Shown piece after piece: positions 44,775 to 52,806 of a stretch of 64,000 nucleotides of DNA (within the stretch, counting starts at the first letter, position 1; every line of letters begins with the position of its first letter). The stretch is from Caulobacter sp. GTDB lineage: Bacteria; Pseudomonadota; Alphaproteobacteria; Caulobacterales; Caulobacteraceae. The stretch lies in contig NZ_JAGIBH010000010.1 in the NCBI RefSeq assembly GCF_017744445.1, positions 124,001-188,000 on the forward strand, in the 5' to 3' direction. The translations under genes were made by a program, and so were the position numbers. Below the pieces are notes generated by a model. The model was not told the DNA's origin and did not search any database. It saw only the letters and a program-made list of their open reading frames with translations.

Positions 44775-46370
44775 ATGTTCTCGCGACGCACCTTGCTGGG
44801 CTCCGTGGCGGCCCTGCCTTTCCTGGGAAGCGCTGCGGAAGCGGCGACCGGCCCGGCCCCCGCCGAGGTCAAGGCGACCATGGCTCGCGCCACCCGCTTC
44901 ATGACCGACAAGGTCGCGGTCCACGGCGGCTATGTCTGGTCCTACCTGCCGGACCTCTCGCGCCGCTGGGGCGAGATGGAGGCCTATCCGTCCATGATCT
45001 GGACCCAGGCGCCGGGCACGCCCGAGATGGGCCAGATCTTCCTCGACGCCTATCACGCCGCCGGCGATGAGGCCTATTACAAGGCCGCCCAGCAATCGGC
45101 GGACGCCCTGATCGCCGGCCAACATCCGTCGGGCGGCTGGAACTACATCATCGACTTCGCCGGCGAGGCCTCGCTGAAGCGGTGGTACGAGACCATCGGG
45201 ACCAATGGCTGGCGGCTGGAGGAATTCCAGCACTACTACGGCAACGCCACCTTCGACGACCATGTGACGGTCGAGTGCGGTCGCTTCCTGCTGCGTCTGC
45301 ACCTAGAGAAGGGCGATCCCAAGTATCGCGCCGCCGTCGACAAGGCCGTCGATTTCGTCCTGAAGAGCCAATATCCGAACGGCGGCTGGCCCCAGCGCTG
45401 GCCCCGCATGGGCGAGTTCTCCAAGCAGGGCCGCCCCGACTACACCGGCTTCATCACGATGAACGACGAGGTGGCCGAGGAGAACATCGACTTCCTGCTG
45501 CTGGTCCTGCAACAGCTGAAGGACGAGCGGGTCCGCGAGCCGGTCAAGCGTGGCATGGAGCTGATCATCGCCCTGCAGCAGCCGCAGCCCACGCCGGGCT
45601 GGGCCATGCAGTATTCGCTCGATCTGAAGCCCGCGACCGGCCGCACCTATGAGCCGGTCTCGATCACCCCGCACGGCACGGCCGCGGCGGTGATGCAGCT
45701 GATTGCCTACTACCAGCAGACGGGCGAGCGGAAGTACCTGGCGCGCGTGCCCGAGGCGCTGGACTGGCTGGCCAGCGTCGAGATCCCCGCCGACAAGCGC
45801 GGGCCCGACGGGCGCAATTTCTACCGCAACTATGATCCTTCGACCGGCAAGCTGCTGGGTGGCCACCGCAGCGGTTCCAACAGCCAGAACGGCAAGTTCT
45901 GGGCGGACTTCAACACCGAGGGGACCAAGGCCGAGAAGTACATCAACGTCGCGTCCCTGCGTGCCCGCTACGAGCGCGTGGCGACGATGTCGCCGGAGGA
46001 GGCCACGAAGAACTCGACCCTGATGGGCCGTGGGCCGTCGCTGTTCCCGCCGTACATCGTTAGCCATGTCGGCGGTTCGGACCTGAATGTCACGGTCGGC
46101 GACGGCAAGCGCCTGGCGGCCGTGAACGAGTTGGTCTCGGGCCTGAACGCCGAGGGCTACTGGCCCGTGGAGCTGCGCACGACCAGCCATCCCTACCAGG
46201 GCCCCGGCCCAGACAAGCCGCCGGCTGGTTTCGTCGATGTCGGCCAAGTGGGGGATGCCTGGGACACCTCACCCTTCACCCTGCCCAGCGGGCCGATGGG
46301 CATTTCCACCGGCGCCTATATCAACAACATGGCGCGCCTGATCACCTATCTGCGGACCCAAAAGGCATGA
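44775..46370 (+). CDS. Pectate lyase, PL10 family
   Basis: About 531 residues. ATG 44775 gives MFSRRTLLGSVAALPFLGSA, a twin-arginine-like signal peptide; ATG 44763 would add four residues but lacks a ribosome-binding site. The PL10 alpha/alpha toroid is recognised from GGWNYIIDFAGEASLKRWYE, GNATFDDHVT, SQYPNGGWPQRWPRMGEF and YEPVSITPHGTAAAV. These enzymes cleave polygalacturonate by beta-elimination with calcium. It is co-translated with the pectinesterase (ATGA overlap). Exported lyase supplying unsaturated oligogalacturonides to GH105 and KduI. Confidence 0.92.
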   Translation: MFSRRTLLGSVAALPFLGSAAEAATGPAPAEVKATMARATRFMTDKVAVHGGYVWSYLPDLSRRWGEMEAYPSMIWTQAPGTPEMGQIFLDAYHAAGDEAYYKAAQQSADALIAGQHPSGGWNYIIDFAGEASLKRWYETIGTNGWRLEEFQHYYGNATFDDHVTVECGRFLLRLHLEKGDPKYRAAVDKAVDFVLKSQYPNGGWPQRWPRMGEFSKQGRPDYTGFITMNDEVAEENIDFLLLVLQQLKDERVREPVKRGMELIIALQQPQPTPGWAMQYSLDLKPATGRTYEPVSITPHGTAAAVMQLIAYYQQTGERKYLARVPEALDWLASVEIPADKRGPDGRNFYRNYDPSTGKLLGGHRSGSNSQNGKFWADFNTEGTKAEKYINVASLRARYERVATMSPEEATKNSTLMGRGPSLFPPYIVSHVGGSDLNVTVGDGKRLAAVNELVSGLNAEGYWPVELRTTSHPYQGPGPDKPPAGFVDVGQVGDAWDTSPFTLPSGPMGISTGAYINNMARLITYLRTQKA

Positions 46371-47722
46371 GCTATTCGATGACGCGCCGCGCGGCGCTGG
46401 CCGGCATCTCGGCGCTGCCCATGGCGGCGCGGGCCGCGACGCCGGTCCCGCCGACCTACGCCCTGGTCCCCGACATCGTGGTGGCCAAGGACGGCTCGGG
46501 CCAGTTCAGCACGATCGCGGCGGCGCTGAAGTCGATCCCGACCGATAACCGCGAGCGCAAGGGGATCCTGGTCCGCAACGGCTTCTACGACGAGGCCGTG
46601 CGGGTCGACGCGCCCTACGTGACTCTGCGCGGCGAGAGCCGGCTGGGCTTGCGCCTGCAGGCCAATCGTCCCGCCAACGAGACCAAGGACGAGATCGGCC
46701 AGGGCGTGGTCAATATCGCGGCCACCGCCCATGACTTCGTCCTCGAGCATATGACGGTGCACAACACCGTCACTGTCGCCGGTCCTCACGCCTTCGCGGT
46801 GCTGGGCCGAGGCGATCGGACGATTATCCAGGACGCCGACCTGCTGAGCCTGGGCGCCGACACCCTGGCCCTGTGGCGGACCGACAAGTCCAAGGCCGAG
46901 ATGGGTCTCTCCGAAGGGCCGGGCGCCACGCCGCTCAGCCCCGACGGCGGGCGCTACTATCACACCGACCTGCGGATCACCGGCGCGGTGGACTTCGTCT
47001 GCCCGCGCGGCTGGTGCTTCATGTCCGACTCCGAGATCGTCCAGGTCTATCCCCGTGCCGAGGCCGCCGTCTGGCATGAGGGCAAGGGCAATGCCGACAA
47101 GAAGTTCGTCATGAAGGGCTGCACGTTCGACGGCCCGCCGAACTTCTATCTGGGCCGCCATCACCGCGACGCGCAGTTCTATTTCCTGGACTGCGCCTTC
47201 TCGGAACGGATGCGCGACAAGCCGACCTACCAGGTGATTTATCCGCTGGACGGCGGGACCCCCAGCCCGGCCGACATCGAGCGCAACCGCGTCGCGGCCG
47301 CCGAGACCCAGTGGGGCGAGCGGCGCTATTTCAGCAACAGCCATCGCAAGGGCGGCGACTACGCCTGGATGGCCGATAGCCTGAGCAAGGCCCAGGCGGC
47401 GAAGATCGACGCGGCCTGGACCTTCGCTGGAACCTGGAACCCCGAGCGGACCGATGGCCCCCGCGTCATCGCTGTCGCCACCGAGGGCGGTCGGGCCAAG
47501 CTGACCTTCGACCGCCTGGTCACGGTCAAGGGCGCGCCGCAGCTGGTCTCGGCCAGCGGCCAGGCGGGCAAGTATGTCGAGGGCAGCGGGACCAACACCC
47601 TGACCTTCGAAACCGCCGGCGCCCCCGCGCGCCTGGACTTCGCGCAGGGCGCGGTGATCGGCACGGAGCCCGTCTCGAAGACGGCCTTCGCGCGGACCAG
47701 CCTGCCTACTTCACGTCGATGA
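46367..47722 (+). CDS. Pectinesterase, CE8 family
   Basis: 451 residues with a twin-arginine-like signal (MTRRAALAGISALPMAARAA). The right-handed beta-helix enzyme keeps the CE8 active site: Asp165 in GADTLALW, Asp209 in TGAVDFVCPRG and Arg264 in FYLGRHHRD. It removes methyl esters from homogalacturonan so that the PL10 lyase can act. The start overlaps the PL10 stop. Its last 17 bases overlap the end of the convergent DUF1593 gene. About 100 residues after the usual end form a small beta-rich tail of unknown use. Confidence 0.92.
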   Translation: MSYSMTRRAALAGISALPMAARAATPVPPTYALVPDIVVAKDGSGQFSTIAAALKSIPTDNRERKGILVRNGFYDEAVRVDAPYVTLRGESRLGLRLQANRPANETKDEIGQGVVNIAATAHDFVLEHMTVHNTVTVAGPHAFAVLGRGDRTIIQDADLLSLGADTLALWRTDKSKAEMGLSEGPGATPLSPDGGRYYHTDLRITGAVDFVCPRGWCFMSDSEIVQVYPRAEAAVWHEGKGNADKKFVMKGCTFDGPPNFYLGRHHRDAQFYFLDCAFSERMRDKPTYQVIYPLDGGTPSPADIERNRVAAAETQWGERRYFSNSHRKGGDYAWMADSLSKAQAAKIDAAWTFAGTWNPERTDGPRVIAVATEGGRAKLTFDRLVTVKGAPQLVSASGQAGKYVEGSGTNTLTFETAGAPARLDFAQGAVIGTEPVSKTAFARTSLPTSRR

Positions 47723-49184
47723 TCACCCGCTTGTAGCGGGTCAGGCGCGGGGAGCCGTGGTCGGTGACGGCCAGGATGATGTGCATGGTCCCCGTGCCGG
47801 GCGGCACGACGCGGTTGGTCTTCACGGTCAGCCAGGCCTTGGGCTGGTCGGCGTTATTGATGTCCAGCTTCACGCCCGAGGCCGAGCTGGTCATGCCGCG
47901 TGTACCGGCCTCCTCGTAGCAGAACCACTCGTAGGACAGGGCGTCGCCGTCCGGATCGGACGAGCCGACCGCGCTGAGGTCCACCCGGTCGCCGGGTTTG
48001 GCGACGATGTAGTCCGGGGTCTCCAGCTTGGGGACCGGCGGGTGGTTAGCTTCCTTGTAGGGCTTGGTCGTCCAGTCCATGCGGGCGGCGAAGTCGTTCT
48101 GGAACGCCTCGCGCCAGCGCCAGATCGTGGCCTGGGCGGTGGTGTGCCACTCGCCGTCGCGGCCCCAGACCTCGTCCATCGCATTGGTCCAGATCGGCCG
48201 GGTCTCGGGCTCGAGGAACCAGCGCTCCTTGCGCGGGGTGTAGAGCTCGTAGCGACCGCCCCAGCCGCCCCACTCAGGGTGGTCGGGATCCGACAGGCCG
48301 TTGTCGATCAGGTTCAGGAACGACGGGGTGTCGCCCTCCATCTGGAACTTCCAGCTGGGATAGGCCGCGCCCAGCGGGCCCTTGGCGCGGATGTTGGCGT
48401 TCAGCCACTCGTTGCTGACCAGATATTCGTTCGCGCCGCCGAAGCGGCCGTGGAAATTGTCGCCGCCGATGCCGATCCAGGTCGACATGTGGAAGCTGAC
48501 GCCGGGGCTGACGATGTAGTGCAGGTCCGGGAACTCGCGGCGGATCCAGGGGCCGCTGTCGTCCTGGTCCGAGATCGCATAGACGCGCAGCTTCGACACG
48601 AACTTGGCCAGGGCCGCCTTCGAGCGGGTGTTGCGCACCTTCCACAGGGCCTGACCCAGCACGGTCGGGCCGCCCCAGACGGTGACCCAGACCGGACGCG
48701 GATCATCGCGATCGACGGCCTTGATCAGGAGGTCCGAGCCCGGCGAGTCCTTGCCCGCGCCGATCGCGGTCTTGCCGTCCGGAACCAGGGCCTGGGAGAT
48801 CGTCGCCTTCAGGGCGTCGGCGGTGGGGAAGCCCTTTTCGTGCTGCTCGAGATTGTCGCGGACCTGGCCGTAGGTGTCGACGATGTGGGTGATCAGCTGC
48901 GGATTGACCTCGCCCTTCACCGTGGTGGCGACCAGGCCTTCGATGTCGACCTGGTTGGCGTAGGTCATCAGGCGGACCATCGACTCCTGGTCGTCGGGGT
49001 CGCCGCCGATGTCGGTCAGCACGAACAGGCGCGGCTTTTCGTGCGCGGCCTTCAGCGGCGATTGCGAGGCGGCGGGAGCGGCTGGCGCCTGGGCCGCCAG
49101 GACCGGCGAGGCCGTCAGCGCCGCGATCAGCGCCAGGCTGGCGCCCGTGCGAAGCCCTCTGGCCAGCGAAGCAATTCCCGTCAT
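47706..49184 (-). CDS. Exported DUF1593 protein (nucleoside-hydrolase-like), polysaccharide-associated
   Basis: About 492 residues from ATG 49184, preceded by GGGGAAAGGA. A signal peptide (ASLALIAALTASPVLAAQAP) is followed by the DUF1593 domain: RLFVLTDIGGDPDDQESMVR is the Asp cluster resembling that of nucleoside hydrolases, and SPGVSFHMSTWIG and GGWGGRYELYTPRKERWFLE are family features. The last 110 residues form an Ig-like domain (PDYIVAKPGDRVDLSAVGSS DPDGD). It is convergent to the pectinesterase. The enzymatic activity is not established; a glycoside hydrolase in pectin side-chain breakdown is possible. Confidence 0.88.
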   Translation of the reverse strand: MTGIASLARGLRTGASLALIAALTASPVLAAQAPAAPAASQSPLKAAHEKPRLFVLTDIGGDPDDQESMVRLMTYANQVDIEGLVATTVKGEVNPQLITHIVDTYGQVRDNLEQHEKGFPTADALKATISQALVPDGKTAIGAGKDSPGSDLLIKAVDRDDPRPVWVTVWGGPTVLGQALWKVRNTRSKAALAKFVSKLRVYAISDQDDSGPWIRREFPDLHYIVSPGVSFHMSTWIGIGGDNFHGRFGGANEYLVSNEWLNANIRAKGPLGAAYPSWKFQMEGDTPSFLNLIDNGLSDPDHPEWGGWGGRYELYTPRKERWFLEPETRPIWTNAMDEVWGRDGEWHTTAQATIWRWREAFQNDFAARMDWTTKPYKEANHPPVPKLETPDYIVAKPGDRVDLSAVGSSDPDGDALSYEWFCYEEAGTRGMTSSASGVKLDINNADQPKAWLTVKTNRVVPPGTGTMHIILAVTDHGSPRLTRYKRVIIDVK

Positions 49185-49371
49185 GCGCGGATCCTTTCCC
49201 CGTTCGGACCTCTGCGGTCCCGGCGTTCCGGGATCTGGGTCCTCTCTGGCGCTCATGCGCCTTGGCTGAGGCAACAGGTACCGACGGCCAAGGTGGGGGT
49301 CAACGCGGATTTCGCGCGGTTCAAGCGAAAAGAAAGGAAAACGAAAGTCGCTGTTCCCATCATCTGGGAAT

Positions 49372-49408
49372 GAGCCTTTCGCGTTGAAATTCCTTGCCTG
49401 AAAGGCTC
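49372..49408. promoter_or_regulatory. Perfect 9+9 inverted repeat in the divergent region
   Basis: GAGCCTTTC (49372-49380) and GAAAGGCTC (49400-49408) are perfect inverted copies separated by 19 bases. It lies about 190 bases upstream of DUF1593. Operator-like. Confidence 0.5.
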
Positions 49409-49482
49409 TGACTGCCGCTGAGCTGCGCGTTGTGTGGCGCCCAAAAACCATTCCTCAGACATATCTTTCGCCATCAATACGT

Positions 49483-49502
49483 TTTCGATTGATTTCGATT
49501 GA
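49483..49502. promoter_or_regulatory. Two tandem copies of TTTCGATTGA, 10-base period
   Basis: Copies at 49483-49492 and 49493-49502 are exact and one helical turn apart, preceded by GT. Similar phased TTCG words occur at 58694-58713 in the transketolase/ABC region. Possible DeoR-type site. Confidence 0.45.
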
Positions 49503-49740
49503 TGTCCTTTGATAACGCTTTTGTTCAGCGAACAACGAATGCGGCGCCATCCCAGACCTCCTCTCGGGGTTGGGGCCGTGTCTAAGGCGGCGTCGGCTTC
49601 CTTTCCGGCCGACGTCGCCGCTTTCCGCCCGGAGCGTGTTTCCGGGCGTCGGACTTCGAGACGACCAGACGCTCGACAGAAGCGTCACGAGGAAACGCAA
49701 GCGACCGCGCCGAGAGCGCGCGGCGAAGGGGAAACGGGAA

Positions 49741-52671
49741 ATGATCGACAGATTCCAAAAGCAATTGGCGGGCGGCGTTTCGGGCCTGGCCCTGGTGCTG
49801 GCGCTGGGCGGCGTCGCCCACGCCGAGGACGCCATCGCCACGGCGAGCAGCGCGGCCGCGCCCGCCGCCATGGGCGCAGCCGCTCTGCAAGATGCCGCGG
49901 CCCAGGCTGACGACACCGCCGTCACCGAGGTCGTGGTCACCGGCTTCCGCAACAGCCTGGCCAAGGCCCTGGAGTTGAAGCGCACCAACACCGGCGTGGT
50001 CGACTCGATCCTGGCCGAGGACATCGCCAAGTTCCCCGACAACAACCTGGCTGAATCGATCCAGCGGATCCCCGGCGTCGCCATCAGCCGCGACCAGGGC
50101 GAAGGCCGGGCGCTGTCCGTGCGTGGCCTGGGTCCCGACTTCACGCGCGTGCGCATCAACGGCATGGAGGCCCAGGCCTCGACCGACGGCTACAGCGGCG
50201 CCAACCGCGGCCGCGGCTTCGACTTCAACGTCTTCGCCTCGGAACTCTTCAACCGCATCGACGTGCGCAAGACGCCGTCGGCCGACGTGGAAGAGGGCTC
50301 GCTGGGCGCGACGGTCGACCTCGTGACCGGCCACCCGTTCGACTACAAGGGCTTCAAGCTCGCCGCCTCGGCCCAGGCCGGCTACAACGACCAGACCGGC
50401 AAGACCCGCCCGCGCATGGCGCTGCTGGTCAGCAACACCTTTGCCGACGACAAGCTGGGCGCGCTGTTCTCGGTCGCCTATTCCAAGACCGCCGTCGACT
50501 TCCAGCAGTCCAGCTCGGGCCTGTGGAACCAGGGCAATGGCGACGGCGGCTGGTGCAAGCCGACCACGGGGACCGGCGGCATCTGCGACGTGCCGGCGGC
50601 CGACTTCGCCAAGGCGACCTCGATCTACACCCTGGCCAGCGCGCCCACGACCTACTATCCGCGCTTCATGCGCTACGTGCAGGGCCTGGGTAAGACCGAG
50701 CGCCTGGGCCTGACCGGCTCGCTGCAATGGGCGCCGACCGACGACACCAAGGTCACGCTGGACGGCCTGTTCTCGCGCTACAAGGTCAGTCGCGACGACT
50801 GGCCGCTGGAAGCCATCGGCTTCAGCCGCGGCGCCTCGCAGGGCGGCAAGCCCGAGATGGTGGTCCGGGACATGATCCTGGATAGCAAGAACACCATGCT
50901 CTACGGCCTGTTCGACAATGTCGACATGCGTTCGGAGCATAACCGCGACGAGTTCTCGACCGACTTTGGCCAGTGGACCCTGAACGCCGAGCACAAGTTC
51001 AACGACAAGTTCAGCGTCGACGGCGTCGTTGGCTATTCGTACTCGGACTTCGACAACTTCAACGACATCTCGACCCAGATCGACCGCTTCAATGTCGACG
51101 GCTACTCGATCGACATCCGGCCCAAGGGCCAGTACCTGCCGGCGATCAACTACGGCTTCGACGTCACCAACCCGGCCCTGTGGTACTTCGGCCCGACCGT
51201 GACCCAGCCGGGCGGCACCGGCCCCACGGGCCCAGAAATCCGCCTGCGCCCGAACTACACCGACAACAAGTACAAGACCGTCCAGGTCAACGGTAAGTAC
51301 GCCTTCAACGACGGCCTCACGTTGCGCGCCGGCGCCAATTGGAAGCAGTACGACTTCAGCGCCCAGTCCTATCGCTACGCCCTGGGCGAGGCGAACTTCC
51401 CGGCCATCCCGGCCGGCTACACCATCCAGAGCCTGACCGAGCAGTTCTGCGGCCTGGCCAATCTTAAGGTGCCGACCCCGACGCCGACCTGCTGGACGAC
51501 GCCGAACATCGACGCCTTCCAGGCGGCCTACAACATCTACTCCAACACCGGCCGCACGGCCCTGTCGCAGAGCGTGGCCAGCGTGCGCGGCGAGAACCGC
51601 TCGGTGCAGGAGGAGGACAAGACCGGCTACGTCATGGCCAATTTCGACCAGGAGGTCGGAAGCTGGCGCGTGCGCGGCGACGTCGGCGTCCGTTATGTCG
51701 AGACCAACCAGACCTCGAACTTCTACACCAACGTCCCGACCTCGGTGAACGCCGCCGGCTTCGTGATGACCACGGTCAAGCGCAAGTACACCGACACCCT
51801 GCCGTCGCTGAACCTGGTGCTGGAGCCGACCGACAAGCTGCTGGTCCGCTTCTCGGCCGCCAAGGTCATGGCGCGTCCGGCCCTGGGCAACCTGGCGGCG
51901 GCGACCAGCGTCTCGGTGGCGGGCGGCTCGCGCTCGGTCTCGACCGGCAACGCCAACCTCGATCCCTACCGCGCCAAGTCGGCCGACTTCTCGATCGAGT
52001 GGTATCCCAAGTCGGGTACGATCGTGTCGGCGGGCTTCTTCTACAAGAAGATCAGCACCTACGTTCAGACCATCACCACCATCGCGCCGTACGCCTCGAC
52101 GGGCCTGCCGGTCTCGCTGCTGGAAGGCACGGGCGTCAACGCCAATGACGACTTCAGCATCACCAACGTCATCAACACCCCCGGCGGTCCGCTGAAGGGC
52201 TTCGAGCTGAACTACCAGCAGCCGCTGGACTTCCTGCCCGACATGTTCCGCGGCTTCGGCGTGCTGGCCAACTACACCTATGTCGACAGCAGCATCGACT
52301 ATTTCGCCACCACGGCGGCGGGCGCGGCCAAGATCAACGCGCCGCTGCTGAACCTGTCGAAGAACGCCGCCAACGCCACGCTGTACTACGAGCGCGGCAA
52401 GGTGCAGGCTCGCGTGTCGGTGAACTATCGCGACAAGTACCTGACCGCCGTCCCGGGCCGCTACAACCAGGATGTCCAGGGCAACCTGTCGACCACGTTC
52501 TTCGACGCCTCGGCCTCGTACAAGGTCACCGACCAGCTGTCGGTCAGCGTCGACGCGCTGAACCTGAGCAACGAGAAAGACATCTCGTACATCGACTCCA
52601 CGACCCAGCGTTTCGAGAACTACCGGGTCGGCGGCCGCCAGTTCTACGTCGGCGCTCGTTACACCTTCTAG
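49741..52671 (+). CDS. TonB-dependent receptor 3, polysaccharide type
   Basis: 976 residues. The signal peptide (KQLAGGVSGLALVLALGGVA, cleavage near HAE) is followed by an Ala-rich linker of about 35 residues, the TonB box TEVVVTG, the plug (LAESIQRIPGVAISRDQGEG RALSVRGLGPDFTRV) and a barrel ending FYVGARYTF. No signalling domain is present. ATG 49741 has GGGGAAACGGGA in front. The GH31 gene follows after a terminator, so the imported glycan probably carries an alpha-linked end sugar. Confidence 0.92.
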   Translation: MIDRFQKQLAGGVSGLALVLALGGVAHAEDAIATASSAAAPAAMGAAALQDAAAQADDTAVTEVVVTGFRNSLAKALELKRTNTGVVDSILAEDIAKFPDNNLAESIQRIPGVAISRDQGEGRALSVRGLGPDFTRVRINGMEAQASTDGYSGANRGRGFDFNVFASELFNRIDVRKTPSADVEEGSLGATVDLVTGHPFDYKGFKLAASAQAGYNDQTGKTRPRMALLVSNTFADDKLGALFSVAYSKTAVDFQQSSSGLWNQGNGDGGWCKPTTGTGGICDVPAADFAKATSIYTLASAPTTYYPRFMRYVQGLGKTERLGLTGSLQWAPTDDTKVTLDGLFSRYKVSRDDWPLEAIGFSRGASQGGKPEMVVRDMILDSKNTMLYGLFDNVDMRSEHNRDEFSTDFGQWTLNAEHKFNDKFSVDGVVGYSYSDFDNFNDISTQIDRFNVDGYSIDIRPKGQYLPAINYGFDVTNPALWYFGPTVTQPGGTGPTGPEIRLRPNYTDNKYKTVQVNGKYAFNDGLTLRAGANWKQYDFSAQSYRYALGEANFPAIPAGYTIQSLTEQFCGLANLKVPTPTPTCWTTPNIDAFQAAYNIYSNTGRTALSQSVASVRGENRSVQEEDKTGYVMANFDQEVGSWRVRGDVGVRYVETNQTSNFYTNVPTSVNAAGFVMTTVKRKYTDTLPSLNLVLEPTDKLLVRFSAAKVMARPALGNLAAATSVSVAGGSRSVSTGNANLDPYRAKSADFSIEWYPKSGTIVSAGFFYKKISTYVQTITTIAPYASTGLPVSLLEGTGVNANDDFSITNVINTPGGPLKGFELNYQQPLDFLPDMFRGFGVLANYTYVDSSIDYFATTAAGAAKINAPLLNLSKNAANATLYYERGKVQARVSVNYRDKYLTAVPGRYNQDVQGNLSTTFFDASASYKVTDQLSVSVDALNLSNEKDISYIDSTTQRFENYRVGGRQFYVGARYTF

Positions 52672-52739
52672 GCCCCCGGGCCGGCCAAGGTTGGCTGGCC
52701 TTTCACAACGGTGTGTGCCCTCCTGCGCAAACCGTACTT

Positions 52740-52774
52740 CGGCGCCGGTCCCCCCGACCGGCGCCGCCTTTGTT
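52740..52774 (+). terminator. Strong hairpin between receptor 3 and the second GH31 gene
   Basis: A perfect 11-bp stem, CGGCGCCGGTC (52740-52750) with GACCGGCGCCG (52756-52766), CCCCC loop, then CCTTTGTTT. A weaker hairpin with TTT lies just before at 52679-52703. Same layout as at 44723: receptor, terminator, enzyme. Confidence 0.8.
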
Positions 52775-52806
52775 TCCCCAGTGAGGTTCGAGGGTGAGGT
52801 TCGAGC

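Larger units (their letters stand above)
49185..49740. other. 556-base divergent control region between DUF1593 and receptor 3
   Basis: Holds a 9+9 inverted repeat (49372-49408), a purine-rich stretch at 49325-49347 (GCGAAAAGAAAGGAAAACG), a small 6+6 inverted repeat TTCCCA/TGGGAA (49354-49370), a tandem 10-base repeat (49483-49502) and a long leader to the receptor start. No gene seen. Confidence 0.6.
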
